This document shows positions 1 to 7,181 of a stretch of DNA of 64,000 bases, piece by piece (position 1 is the first letter of the stretch; the number at the start of each line of letters is the position of its first letter). The position numbers and the translations under genes are program-made. Below the pieces are notes generated by a model, which did not search any database, had not been told where the DNA came from, and worked only from the letters and a program-made list of their open reading frames with translations. This DNA comes from Maridesulfovibrio sp. GTDB lineage: Bacteria; Desulfobacterota; Desulfovibrionia; Desulfovibrionales; Desulfovibrionaceae. The stretch covers positions 2,012,501 through 2,076,500 of the forward strand of contig NZ_OY787459.1 of NCBI RefSeq assembly GCF_963678865.1. The letters run 5' to 3'.

Positions 1-1
1 A

Positions 2-463
2 GGCTTCGCGCGCGACTCCATCATGATGATGATGTCCTCCGAAGATTGGAACAAAGTTCTTCAGGTCCATCTGGGCGGTTTTTTCAATGTGACCAAGCCT
101 GTAGTTTCACGCATGTTGCGCAAACGGACCGGACGAATCATTAATATCGCTTCCACCTCTGGCGAAACAGGCGTTGCAGGACAGACAAACTACTCCGCCG
201 CCAAAGCCGGACTCATCGGAGCGACCCGATCGCTGGCCGTGGAGGTTGCCAAACGCAACATTCTGGTCAATGCCGTTACCCCCGGATTCATTGAAACGGA
301 CATGGTGGCAGAACTGCCCGTGGATCAGATCAAAAACCAAATTCCACTGAAAAGGCTGGGCAGCCCGCAGGAAGTCGCCGGAGTGGTTTCTTTTCTCTGC
401 TCGGACAAAGCCTCCTATATCACCGGCCAGACCATTGCTGTTAACGGCGGAATCCACACCTAA
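2..463 (+). CDS. fabG: 3-oxoacyl-ACP reductase (FabG-like SDR), 5' end cut by window
   Basis: NADPH-dependent reduction of 3-oxoacyl-ACP to 3-hydroxyacyl-ACP, presumably during chain building in this locus. The frame is open from base 2, and the residues before the first ATG (GFARDS) match the FabG segment after the NAG motif, so the start lies left of the window. Visible SDR features are the NIAS strand with its catalytic Ser, the YSAAK Tyr-x3-Lys catalytic pair, the NAVTPGFIETDM segment and the C-terminal GQTIAVNGG. The TAA stop is 18 bases before the next ketosynthase, so it is the first visible gene of the lipid operon. Which SDR subfamily it belongs to (housekeeping FabG or cluster-specific) cannot be decided; location favours cluster-specific. 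Confidence 0.9.
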   Translation, partial: GFARDSIMMMMSSEDWNKVLQVHLGGFFNVTKPVVSRMLRKRTGRIINIASTSGETGVAGQTNYSAAKAGLIGATRSLAVEVAKRNILVNAVTPGFIETDMVAELPVDQIKNQIPLKRLGSPQEVAGVVSFLCSDKASYITGQTIAVNGGIHT

Positions 464-481
464 TATTACGGAGATCATTCC

Positions 482-1696
482 TTGTATAAAGTGGCCATTA
501 CCGGAATCGGAGCTGTTTCAGTTCTTGGATCTGACTTAGAATCCATTGCCGATGCACTTCGAAATGGATATTCGGGCATTGAAGTTGACGAAGAACGGGT
601 CAAACTTGGATTCGACAGTCCGCTGACCGGGACCATCAAAGACTTCAATCCCAAAAAGTGGCTCTCCCGCAAGCAACGAAAAACCATGCCCGACTTCGCG
701 GTACAGGCATACGCAGCCGCAAAGCAGGCTCTGGATCAGTCCGGGCTGGCAGAAGAAAATCTTCAGAACGATGAAAGCGGACTTATTTTCGGTTGTGACT
801 CCAGTTGCATTGCCGCCCTTGATCAGGTGCAGTTGCTCAAAGAAAGGGGCGAAACTTCGCTCATCGGCAGCGGCGCTGTTTTCCGATCCATGACCTCTTG
901 CGTAACCATGAACCTGAATACGCTTTTCCAGACCCGAGGTGCGGCCTGGACCATAAGTTCAGCCTGCTCCAGTGGAGGGCATGCCGTAGGGCAGGCCTTC
1001 AATCTCATCGCTTCCGGGCAGCAGGAGAGAATAATCTGCGGAGGAGCGCAGGAACTCAACTGGCAGTCCATGTGCAGTTTTGACGGATTGGGAGCCTTCT
1101 CCTCCCGTACAGCCACTCCCGCTCAAGCCAGCCGCCCCTTTGATAAGGACCGCGACGGACTGGTTCCCAGCGGAGGTGCAGCAGCCATCATGCTGGAGCG
1201 TTACGATATCGCTGAAAAACGCGGAGCCAAAATTCTGGGTACGGTCAGCGGCTATGGTTTTTCCTCAGACGGGGAACATATTTCAGTTCCCGGCAGGGAA
1301 GGTCTGGCAAGGGCCGGAGCCAAGGCACTCAAACAGGCCGGACTGACCCCGGCGGACATAGACTACATCTGCGCCCACGCCACATCCACCCCGGCCGGAG
1401 ACATGGCAGAAGCAGCCAACATCAAAACCCTGTTCGATGAAAATTCACCGCGCATTTCCTCCACTAAATCCATGACCGGACATGAATTGTGGATGTCCGG
1501 GGCAAGTCAGGTAGTCTATACCACAATTATGAACCGTAACGGGTTCACCGCTCCGAATATCAATTTCACGGCTGGGGACGATGATACTGCCGGACTGAAC
1601 ATCCTCACAGAAACCGACAGCCAGCCTCCGCGAAAAGCCCTGCTCAATTCCGCTGGCTTCGGCGGAACCAACTCCTGCCTTATCCTTGAATTCTGA
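482..1696 (+). CDS. beta-ketoacyl-ACP synthase (FabF-like KS), first of three
   Basis: Condensing enzyme for decarboxylative chain extension on ACP. It is 404 aa, the usual KS length. The triad is intact: Cys162 in SSACSSGG, His299 in AHATSTPAGD, and Lys329/His334 in STKSMTGHE. The second His motif is followed by LWMSGASQ rather than the usual LGAAGA, a divergent sequence suggesting a specialised substrate. I chose the TTG start at 482 because the protein then begins MYKVAITGIGAVS, the standard KS N-terminus, with GGAG 9 to 13 bases upstream. The TGA stop overlaps the ATG of the next gene by one base, so translation is probably coupled. The KS assignment is firm; the role in a polyene-like pathway is inferred from neighbours. 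Confidence 0.93.
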   Translation: MYKVAITGIGAVSVLGSDLESIADALRNGYSGIEVDEERVKLGFDSPLTGTIKDFNPKKWLSRKQRKTMPDFAVQAYAAAKQALDQSGLAEENLQNDESGLIFGCDSSCIAALDQVQLLKERGETSLIGSGAVFRSMTSCVTMNLNTLFQTRGAAWTISSACSSGGHAVGQAFNLIASGQQERIICGGAQELNWQSMCSFDGLGAFSSRTATPAQASRPFDKDRDGLVPSGGAAAIMLERYDIAEKRGAKILGTVSGYGFSSDGEHISVPGREGLARAGAKALKQAGLTPADIDYICAHATSTPAGDMAEAANIKTLFDENSPRISSTKSMTGHELWMSGASQVVYTTIMNRNGFTAPNINFTAGDDDTAGLNILTETDSQPPRKALLNSAGFGGTNSCLILEF

Positions 1697-3192
1697 TGAC
1701 TGAATACGATCAAATTGTTGTGGGCGGGGGAATTTCCGGCATGACCTCGGCCCTGCTGCTGGCAAAACAGGGACATAAAGTCGCGCTGGTGGAAGCCTTT
1801 TCCCAGCCCGGCCCAACAGTGCGTGGCTTCAGCCGGAAAGGAATACATTTCGAAACCGGAATCCACCTTATCGGAGGACTGGGGGACGGCGATCCTCTCG
1901 ATATTTATTTCAAACATCTGGGTATCGGTCCTGATCTGGTCAAAATCCCTTTTAATCAGGATGGCTGCGACTGCTTCCGTTTTGAAAAACAGGGGAAACA
2001 AATCTGCCTGCCGCACGGGTATGAACGGGTCCGCCAAGTCCTGCACCGGAACTTCCCTGCAGAAAAGAGTGCCATTGACAAGTATCTGGATCGAATCAGG
2101 ACTATTTTTGATTCTTCATCATTTCTTAATTTCGAGCTGGATTTCAGTCTGGAATCAGCAGTCCATGACGAAAATGAATCCCTAAGCAACTACCTTGATT
2201 CCATAACTGACAATCAGGAACTGAAAGCCCTGCTATGCTGCCACACCCTGCTCTACGGCACCCCGCCGGAACAGGCTCCGCTCACTACCCACGCCCTTGT
2301 TTCCGGGTCATACTTCCGCTCCTCGCACACCATTGAAGGCGGCGGTAAAGCCTTGGCCGATGCGTACCGGAAACAGCTCGAAAAACACGGGGTGGATATT
2401 TTATGCGGAAAAAAAGCGACTCGCATCAGGTATGATGACAATAAAAATTTCAAGAGTTTGAGGCTGGATAACGGCCCCGAACTGCACGGCAGAATCTGCA
2501 TCTGGAGCGCGCACCCTGCAGCCATGCTGCTCGCAGTGGAAGACGGCGCTTTTCGTCCGGTCTACAAACGCAGGATTAATGAATTACAAGAAACCGTGTC
2601 TGCACTGATCCTTTTCGGGATTGCTGAAAATCCCGTGGAAGAACTTCAAGGGAAAAACATCTACCTCTGGCCGGAAACAGATTACAATAAAGTCCTTTCC
2701 GGGAAGACCGGGATGAAGGACAACGCTATTTTCCTTTCCGCTGGACAAACCCTTGGCCGTGGCGGCAGGCAGAGCATTACCGCCATCATGCCTTACGGTT
2801 TAGAAAATTTCAGTAAATGGCAGGACTCCGCTTTAAACGGCAGACCACAGGATTATCTTGATTTCAAATCCAAACTGATGGCCGAATTTACAGAGCAGGT
2901 CTTTACCCGCTGCCCGGAATTGAACGGACAGGTACAATTTATTGATGCGGCAACCCCGCTGACCCTGCGCGACTATTGCCACTCCCCATACGGAAGTATG
3001 TATGGAGCGGCGCATACCGTTTCGCAATACAACCCGCTACCGGCAACTAAAATCAAAGGATTGCTGCTGGCCGGACAATCCATAATTGCGCCCGGAGTCA
3101 TGGGGGCGGTGATTTCCGCTTATCTGACCTGCGGTTTCATCTGCGGGCACGAAAAAATCAACAAGGAACTCAGATGCATTTACAACGCGTAG
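1696..3192 (+). CDS. FAD-dependent oxidoreductase of the phytoene desaturase (CrtI/CrtO) family
   Basis: A flavoprotein with an N-terminal Rossmann dinucleotide motif (VVGGGISGMTSALLL, residues 8-22) and an acidic residue ending the second strand, and a C-terminal segment GLLLAGQSIIAPGVMGAV typical of the CrtI/retinol-saturase superfamily. At 498 aa it has normal length. Such enzymes desaturate, saturate or isomerise isoprenoid or acyl chains. No phytoene synthase or other carotenoid gene is visible, so a lipid-chain substrate is likelier here than phytoene. It lies between two ketosynthase genes, overlapping the upstream one by 1 base and the downstream one by 19. CrtI-like genes are, from memory, part of the gene set proposed for ladderane lipid synthesis; the reaction here is unknown. 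Confidence 0.85.
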   Translation: MTEYDQIVVGGGISGMTSALLLAKQGHKVALVEAFSQPGPTVRGFSRKGIHFETGIHLIGGLGDGDPLDIYFKHLGIGPDLVKIPFNQDGCDCFRFEKQGKQICLPHGYERVRQVLHRNFPAEKSAIDKYLDRIRTIFDSSSFLNFELDFSLESAVHDENESLSNYLDSITDNQELKALLCCHTLLYGTPPEQAPLTTHALVSGSYFRSSHTIEGGGKALADAYRKQLEKHGVDILCGKKATRIRYDDNKNFKSLRLDNGPELHGRICIWSAHPAAMLLAVEDGAFRPVYKRRINELQETVSALILFGIAENPVEELQGKNIYLWPETDYNKVLSGKTGMKDNAIFLSAGQTLGRGGRQSITAIMPYGLENFSKWQDSALNGRPQDYLDFKSKLMAEFTEQVFTRCPELNGQVQFIDAATPLTLRDYCHSPYGSMYGAAHTVSQYNPLPATKIKGLLLAGQSIIAPGVMGAVISAYLTCGFICGHEKINKELRCIYNA

Positions 3193-4403
3193 TCATCACC
3201 GGAATGGGGGCTGTTTCTCCGCTGGGCAACAGGGTGGAGGATCTTTGGAAAGGTCTGCTTGCAGGAAACTCCGGCATAACCCGTATGGAAGAGCTTGACG
3301 CGATAAAAGGATTACGCCCGCGCATTGCCGGCCGGGTTAAGGAAGTAAATGCCAAGGCAATACCCCGCAAAGCCCGCCGAACCATGTCCAACTTGTCGAT
3401 ATTTGCTTCCCTTGCCGCACTCGAGGCAATTGAACAGGCTGGAATAGACCAAGATACGCTGACAGGGGGAAGGACCGGACTTTCCGTAGGATCGACTACC
3501 GGGAGCTCACAGGCCCTCGAACAGTTCTTCAAACTGTACCTGCCTGAAAATTCCCTTGAAGCCATCCGCAGCACAGAATTTTTCAAAATAATGAACCACA
3601 GCGCAGCAGCCAACCTTGCCCAGTTTCTGGGTATCAGCGGACGGGTTATCGCCGCTTCCGCAGCCTGCTCCACCGGGTGCCAGAACATCGGACTGGCAGC
3701 GGAAGCTATTGCCACAGGCAGGCAGGATCTCATGCTCTGCGGCGGTACGGATGAACTGCATCCACTGACCGTGGGAACATTCGACATCATCGAAGCAGCC
3801 TCAATCGCCGAAATAGAGGACCCCGCCAGCGCATCCCGGCCATTTGACGCTAAACGGGACGGCATTGTCTGCTCCGAAGGAGCAGGCATACTGCTGCTCG
3901 AGAGCTATGAACATGCTACGGCTCGCGGAGCTGAAATTCTTGCTGAAATAAGCGGTTTTTCTTCCCTGTGCGACAGCAGCAACATGGCTTCCCCCAGTGC
4001 TCAGGCTATCAACCTCTGCATGGCTGAAGCCTTAAAGGAAGCCGGTATCAACGCGAAGGATATAGACTATGTAAACGCCCATGCCACCGGAACCCTGCAG
4101 GGGGATGCTTCCGAAGCACAGGCCATAGCAGAACTGCTCGGCGATACCGCCCCGGTAAGCAGCCTGAAAGGACATCTGGGCCATACCATGGCTGCCAGCG
4201 GCGCAATCGAAACAATAGCAACAGTACGCATGATGCAGGAAAACACAATAATTCCCACTGCAAACCTGAATATTCCTGCAGAGGAATGCTCGGCAATCAA
4301 CAACACCTTGCATTTGCTGGAAAGACCAATTACATATGCGCTGAAAAATAATTTCGCCCTTGGCGGTATAAATACATCGCTTGTTTTAAGGAGAATACAA
4401 TGA
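3174..4403 (+). CDS. beta-ketoacyl-ACP synthase (FabF-like KS), second of three
   Basis: A 409-aa KS with the complete catalytic set: Cys165 in SAACSTGC, His303 in NAHATGTLQGD and Lys332/His337 in LKGHLGHTMAASGA. The N-terminus MHLQRVVITGMGAVSPLG is the canonical KS start. The gene begins inside the end of the CrtI-like gene and its own TGA overlaps the ATG of the following ACP gene by four bases, so the KS and ACP are made together. Compared with the first KS, its motifs are closer to standard FabF. A locus with several KS genes usually divides labour between priming, elongation and chain-length control; which step this one performs is not visible. Confidence 0.94.
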   Translation: MHLQRVVITGMGAVSPLGNRVEDLWKGLLAGNSGITRMEELDAIKGLRPRIAGRVKEVNAKAIPRKARRTMSNLSIFASLAALEAIEQAGIDQDTLTGGRTGLSVGSTTGSSQALEQFFKLYLPENSLEAIRSTEFFKIMNHSAAANLAQFLGISGRVIAASAACSTGCQNIGLAAEAIATGRQDLMLCGGTDELHPLTVGTFDIIEAASIAEIEDPASASRPFDAKRDGIVCSEGAGILLLESYEHATARGAEILAEISGFSSLCDSSNMASPSAQAINLCMAEALKEAGINAKDIDYVNAHATGTLQGDASEAQAIAELLGDTAPVSSLKGHLGHTMAASGAIETIATVRMMQENTIIPTANLNIPAEECSAINNTLHLLERPITYALKNNFALGGINTSLVLRRIQ

Positions 4404-4654
4404 CCGATGAAGAAATAATCAAACGCATAAATTCCGCTTTAGCCGAGGAATTCGAACTGGAGTTGGATGAAATGGTCCCAGAAGCGGTATTTAAGGACGA
4501 CCTTGACCTCGACAGCCTTGACGCTGTGGATATGGTTATAGTCCTTGAACAGGAATTCGGGATCAAAATCAAAAAAGACGAAGCATTCAAAGCCATCCGA
4601 ACCCTCGGTGATTTGCATTCTTTCATTTTGGCTAAAAAAGACGAAGCCGCTTAG
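4400..4654 (+). CDS. acyl carrier protein, first of two
   Basis: An 84-aa acidic four-helix carrier protein. The phosphopantetheine attachment site is Ser39 in DLDLDSLDAVDMV, preceded by the usual conserved acidic stretch. It carries growing acyl chains between the locus enzymes in the cytoplasm. It overlaps the upstream KS gene (ATGA junction). A second ACP is present at 14482, and a pair of divergent ACPs is characteristic of aryl-polyene-type loci. No phosphopantetheinyl transferase gene is in the window, so activation would rely on one elsewhere. Confidence 0.95.
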   Translation: MTDEEIIKRINSALAEEFELELDEMVPEAVFKDDLDLDSLDAVDMVIVLEQEFGIKIKKDEAFKAIRTLGDLHSFILAKKDEAA

Positions 4655-4684
4655 ACTGTTGATAAAGCCGCCTTCATTCCCACA

Positions 4685-5437
4685 ATGTCCGCATTTCTCA
4701 AACTCATCCTAATTAACGCCGGGATATATCTCAGCATTATTTTATGGACCTTGATCGCGAGTGCAATATCCCCGTTCTGCTATCTGATCTTTACCCGCAT
4801 TCTTAAATGTGAAAAGCCGGAATCCCTGCGAAAAATGATCTGGTATTTCGGATGGATCAGTTCAAAACTGATGTCCATTTTTGTGGACATCAAATGGCCT
4901 GAACAGCGGAAAATGCCAGAGCAGTGCATCATTGTGGCCAACCATGAATCCTTTTTCGACCCCTATCTGGTTTCCTTTCAGCCGCAGCGCAACATCTGCA
5001 TGGCCGTGCGCAACTGGCCCTTTAAAATTCCATTTTACGGATTTTACATGAAGCTTGCGGGTTATATAAATGTTGAAACAGACGATCTGGAAACAATCAC
5101 CAGACAAGCTGAAAAAGCGGTAAAGCAGAAGGCTTCTCTTATGTTCTTTCCCGAAGGAACCAGAAGCGTAGACGGCACCCTGAACCGTTTTCACTCCGGG
5201 CCCTTCCATATTGCCATACAGACCGGCCTTCCCATCGTTCCGCTCTGTCTTACAGGCAGTTTTTGCATGCTCCCACGAGGGCATATGCTCATCCACCCGT
5301 CAAAAGTACGGGGCATGATTCTCGACCCGATTTACCCTCAACAATTCAAAACCAAACCAAATGCGCATATTGAATTGCGCCGAGCGGTTAAAACAACTAT
5401 GGTCTCATGCATTAGGAAAATGCATCAGGAAGCGTAA
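4685..5437 (+). CDS. 1-acylglycerol-3-phosphate acyltransferase-like (PlsC family)
   Basis: A membrane-bound glycerolipid acyltransferase of 250 aa. The N-terminal 35 residues form a hydrophobic anchor. The catalytic HX4D box is His87-x4-Asp92 in NHESFFD, and the phosphate-binding motif is FPEGTRS at 155-161. It probably transfers the locus acyl chain to a glycerol phosphate or similar acceptor. It follows the ACP gene by 30 bases and reads into the lipoprotein gene, with no terminator between. A second acyltransferase of the different LpxL family is encoded at 13535, so two acylation steps are plausible. A housekeeping PlsC role cannot be excluded but the location argues against it. Confidence 0.88.
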   Translation: MSAFLKLILINAGIYLSIILWTLIASAISPFCYLIFTRILKCEKPESLRKMIWYFGWISSKLMSIFVDIKWPEQRKMPEQCIIVANHESFFDPYLVSFQPQRNICMAVRNWPFKIPFYGFYMKLAGYINVETDDLETITRQAEKAVKQKASLMFFPEGTRSVDGTLNRFHSGPFHIAIQTGLPIVPLCLTGSFCMLPRGHMLIHPSKVRGMILDPIYPQQFKTKPNAHIELRRAVKTTMVSCIRKMHQEA

Positions 5438-5480
5438 CAGCTATTTTTCAACTCCCACTATCAAGATGAGGAAATTAAAG

Positions 5481-5876
5481 ATGAAAAATCTCCGTATTGT
5501 TGCTTTTGTACTGATTGTCTGCGCACTTTTTCTCGGCGGATGCAGAACAGCTCCCATTCAGAACATTGAAATGGCCCCGATAGTAGCCGCCAACCAGCAG
5601 GCCCGTTCCATGGAAAGTGTTAAAAATGCCATTATCAAAGGCGGATACAGCCTCGGCTGGCAGATGAGTGATGTCGCACCCGGACATCTCGTGGGCACAC
5701 TGAATATCCGTTCTCATCAGGCCGTGGTAGACATCACCTACACCCCTGAAACATACAGCATCAATTACAAGGACAGCACCAACCTGAAACACAAGGGAAA
5801 TACCATCCACAGCAATTACAATGCCTGGGTCAAAAATCTCGCCGGTGCTATCAACCGAGAACTGGGTCAGATCTAA
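5481..5876 (+). CDS. small lipoprotein, function unknown
   Basis: A 131-aa predicted lipoprotein. The signal peptide MKNLRIVAFVLIVCALFLGGC ends in an LGGC lipobox with Cys21 as the acylated residue; RTAP follows, with no Asp at +2, so outer-membrane sorting is expected. The start at 5481 is supported by GAGGAA seven bases upstream; the frame is open further 5' but the longer versions bury the signal peptide. The mature part is about 110 residues and contains SYSINYKDSTNL and a repeated pattern of short strands. I do not recognise a family. It sits between the PlsC-like gene and a strong hairpin, so it likely ends the first transcriptional segment of the locus. Confidence 0.8.
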   Translation: MKNLRIVAFVLIVCALFLGGCRTAPIQNIEMAPIVAANQQARSMESVKNAIIKGGYSLGWQMSDVAPGHLVGTLNIRSHQAVVDITYTPETYSINYKDSTNLKHKGNTIHSNYNAWVKNLAGAINRELGQI

Positions 5877-5914
5877 AAGACAAAGACTTCAAGAAGACTT
5901 AACAAACCCTGATC

Positions 5915-5957
5915 GCTGTTTTTTGCAGCCCCTTTTAGCGGGCTGCAAAAAAACAGC
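5915..5957. terminator. strong hairpin inside the lipid locus (terminator or attenuator)
   Basis: An inverted repeat: left arm 5915-5931, right arm 5940-5957, identical on folding except for one extra base in an A/T run. The arms contain GCAGCCC/GGGCTGC next to six T (left) and seven A (right), so the structure looks terminator-like when read on either strand. It lies 38 bases after the lipoprotein stop and about 105 bases before the next gene, the only sizeable gap in the locus. It could lower expression of the downstream part or separate two transcripts. Confidence 0.6.
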
Positions 5958-6061
5958 TTTACTGAACGACCTCCTTCCGCCGGATACCCTGACAAAAACG
6001 TCTCCACGGACCTAAGAGCCGTCGTCTGTCGCCATAATTTTCTGAAATTCAGGATACTTTC

Positions 6062-6559
6062 ATGAACCTCCCCATGCAGGCTGAAAAACTGCTGCCCCAT
6101 CGAGGACAGATGCTGCTCATCGACAGTGTTCTCACTGCCGAAGACGAAACCGGAACAGTGCTGGCCGATCTTTCCACGCAGGGCATATCCAAAGGACCGG
6201 ACGGCAACCTGCTGCCACCGTTTTACATTGAACTGGTAGCGCAGGCTTACGCCGCCATATGCGGTTACCGCCTTAAATCCACCGGGAAATCCATTCCTGA
6301 AGGATATCTGGTAGGGGTACAAAAATTCCAGATCATCCCCCAACCGTCTAATAAAAAATGGAACAGCAACGAACTGCTGATCAGTGTACAGACATTAGGG
6401 GACTTTGACGGTTTTGCCGTAGTTGAAGGAACTGTCAGCCGCGAAGGAATCACACTGGCAGAAGGAAGGATCAAGCTCTTCGTACCGCAGGATGAATCCA
6501 TTGCAGAACTGGCAGCGCGGACCAAATCCGGGGAAAACGTATCTTCATGGCAGCTGTAA
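6062..6559 (+). CDS. 3-hydroxyacyl-ACP dehydratase-like hot-dog protein (ApeP/FabZ type)
   Basis: A 165-aa single hot-dog domain. The LPHRGQMLLIDSV segment (residues 11-23) matches the aryl-polyene dehydratase family, where the loop His (here His13) is conserved, and FYIELVAQAYAA corresponds to the central helix, with Glu available as an acid/base. The expected reaction is dehydration of 3-hydroxyacyl-ACP to trans-2-enoyl-ACP, which with no enoyl reductase in the locus would give conjugated double bonds. It follows the hairpin at 5915 and overlaps the LolA-like gene by 13 bases. A second, different dehydratase is encoded at 10107. Confidence 0.82.
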   Translation: MNLPMQAEKLLPHRGQMLLIDSVLTAEDETGTVLADLSTQGISKGPDGNLLPPFYIELVAQAYAAICGYRLKSTGKSIPEGYLVGVQKFQIIPQPSNKKWNSNELLISVQTLGDFDGFAVVEGTVSREGITLAEGRIKLFVPQDESIAELAARTKSGENVSSWQL

Positions 6560-7179
6560 GAAAAACAATCTTGATCGCACTTCTGATGCTTCTGCTGTCA
6601 GCGGGAAGTGTTCTGGCGGATAAACAAGCTGAATTCTTAAAGGATCTGCAAACCAGCTCACAATCAATATCTTCCATCAGCAGTGAGTTCAGCCAGCAGA
6701 GCCATATAGCCCTTTTTGCAGACAATGTTGAATCAAAAGGAAAATTTTACTTTACTCGCCCGGATAACCTGCGTTGGGAGTACAGTGCTCCTTTTGTCTC
6801 CGGTTTCCTGCTCAAAGGACAGCAAGGATTAAAATGGGACGGGACAGCCAAGGAACCGACAGAATTCAGCACAGAAACATCGCCGGAAATGGCAGTTATC
6901 ACCGAGCAGATTCTGGCATGGACAACCATGAATATTCCATGGCTGCAGTCGCTGTACAACATCAAGGTTACAAATTTCAGCCCGGCAGTTATGGAACTGA
7001 CCCCAAAATCAAGTAAGGCCAGACAATTCCTAAACCTGATCCGCATCTTTTTTTCTCCGCAAGCCACCCACCTTGAGAGCATTGAACTTCATGAACCGGG
7101 CGGAGATTACACGAAAATAACTTTTTCAAACGTACAGTTAAACCAGAAAATACCGCAGGATATATTCCTCAAAGAGTAA
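6547..7179 (+). CDS. LolA-like periplasmic lipid/lipoprotein carrier
   Basis: A 210-aa secreted protein with a Sec signal (KTILIALLMLLLSAGSVLA, cut near residue 24) and a LolA-type fold signature: an N-terminal helix with SISSEFSQ, then GKFYFTRPDNLRWEYSAP, the classic LolA strand. Such proteins shuttle hydrophobic cargo across the periplasm. In aryl-polyene-type loci a LolA homologue accompanies an MMPL exporter, and here the MMPL gene begins two bases after this stop. It is therefore probably cargo-specific for the locus lipid rather than the cell's general LolA. Confidence 0.85.
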   Translation: MAAVRKTILIALLMLLLSAGSVLADKQAEFLKDLQTSSQSISSISSEFSQQSHIALFADNVESKGKFYFTRPDNLRWEYSAPFVSGFLLKGQQGLKWDGTAKEPTEFSTETSPEMAVITEQILAWTTMNIPWLQSLYNIKVTNFSPAVMELTPKSSKARQFLNLIRIFFSPQATHLESIELHEPGGDYTKITFSNVQLNQKIPQDIFLKE

Positions 7180-7181
7180 AA

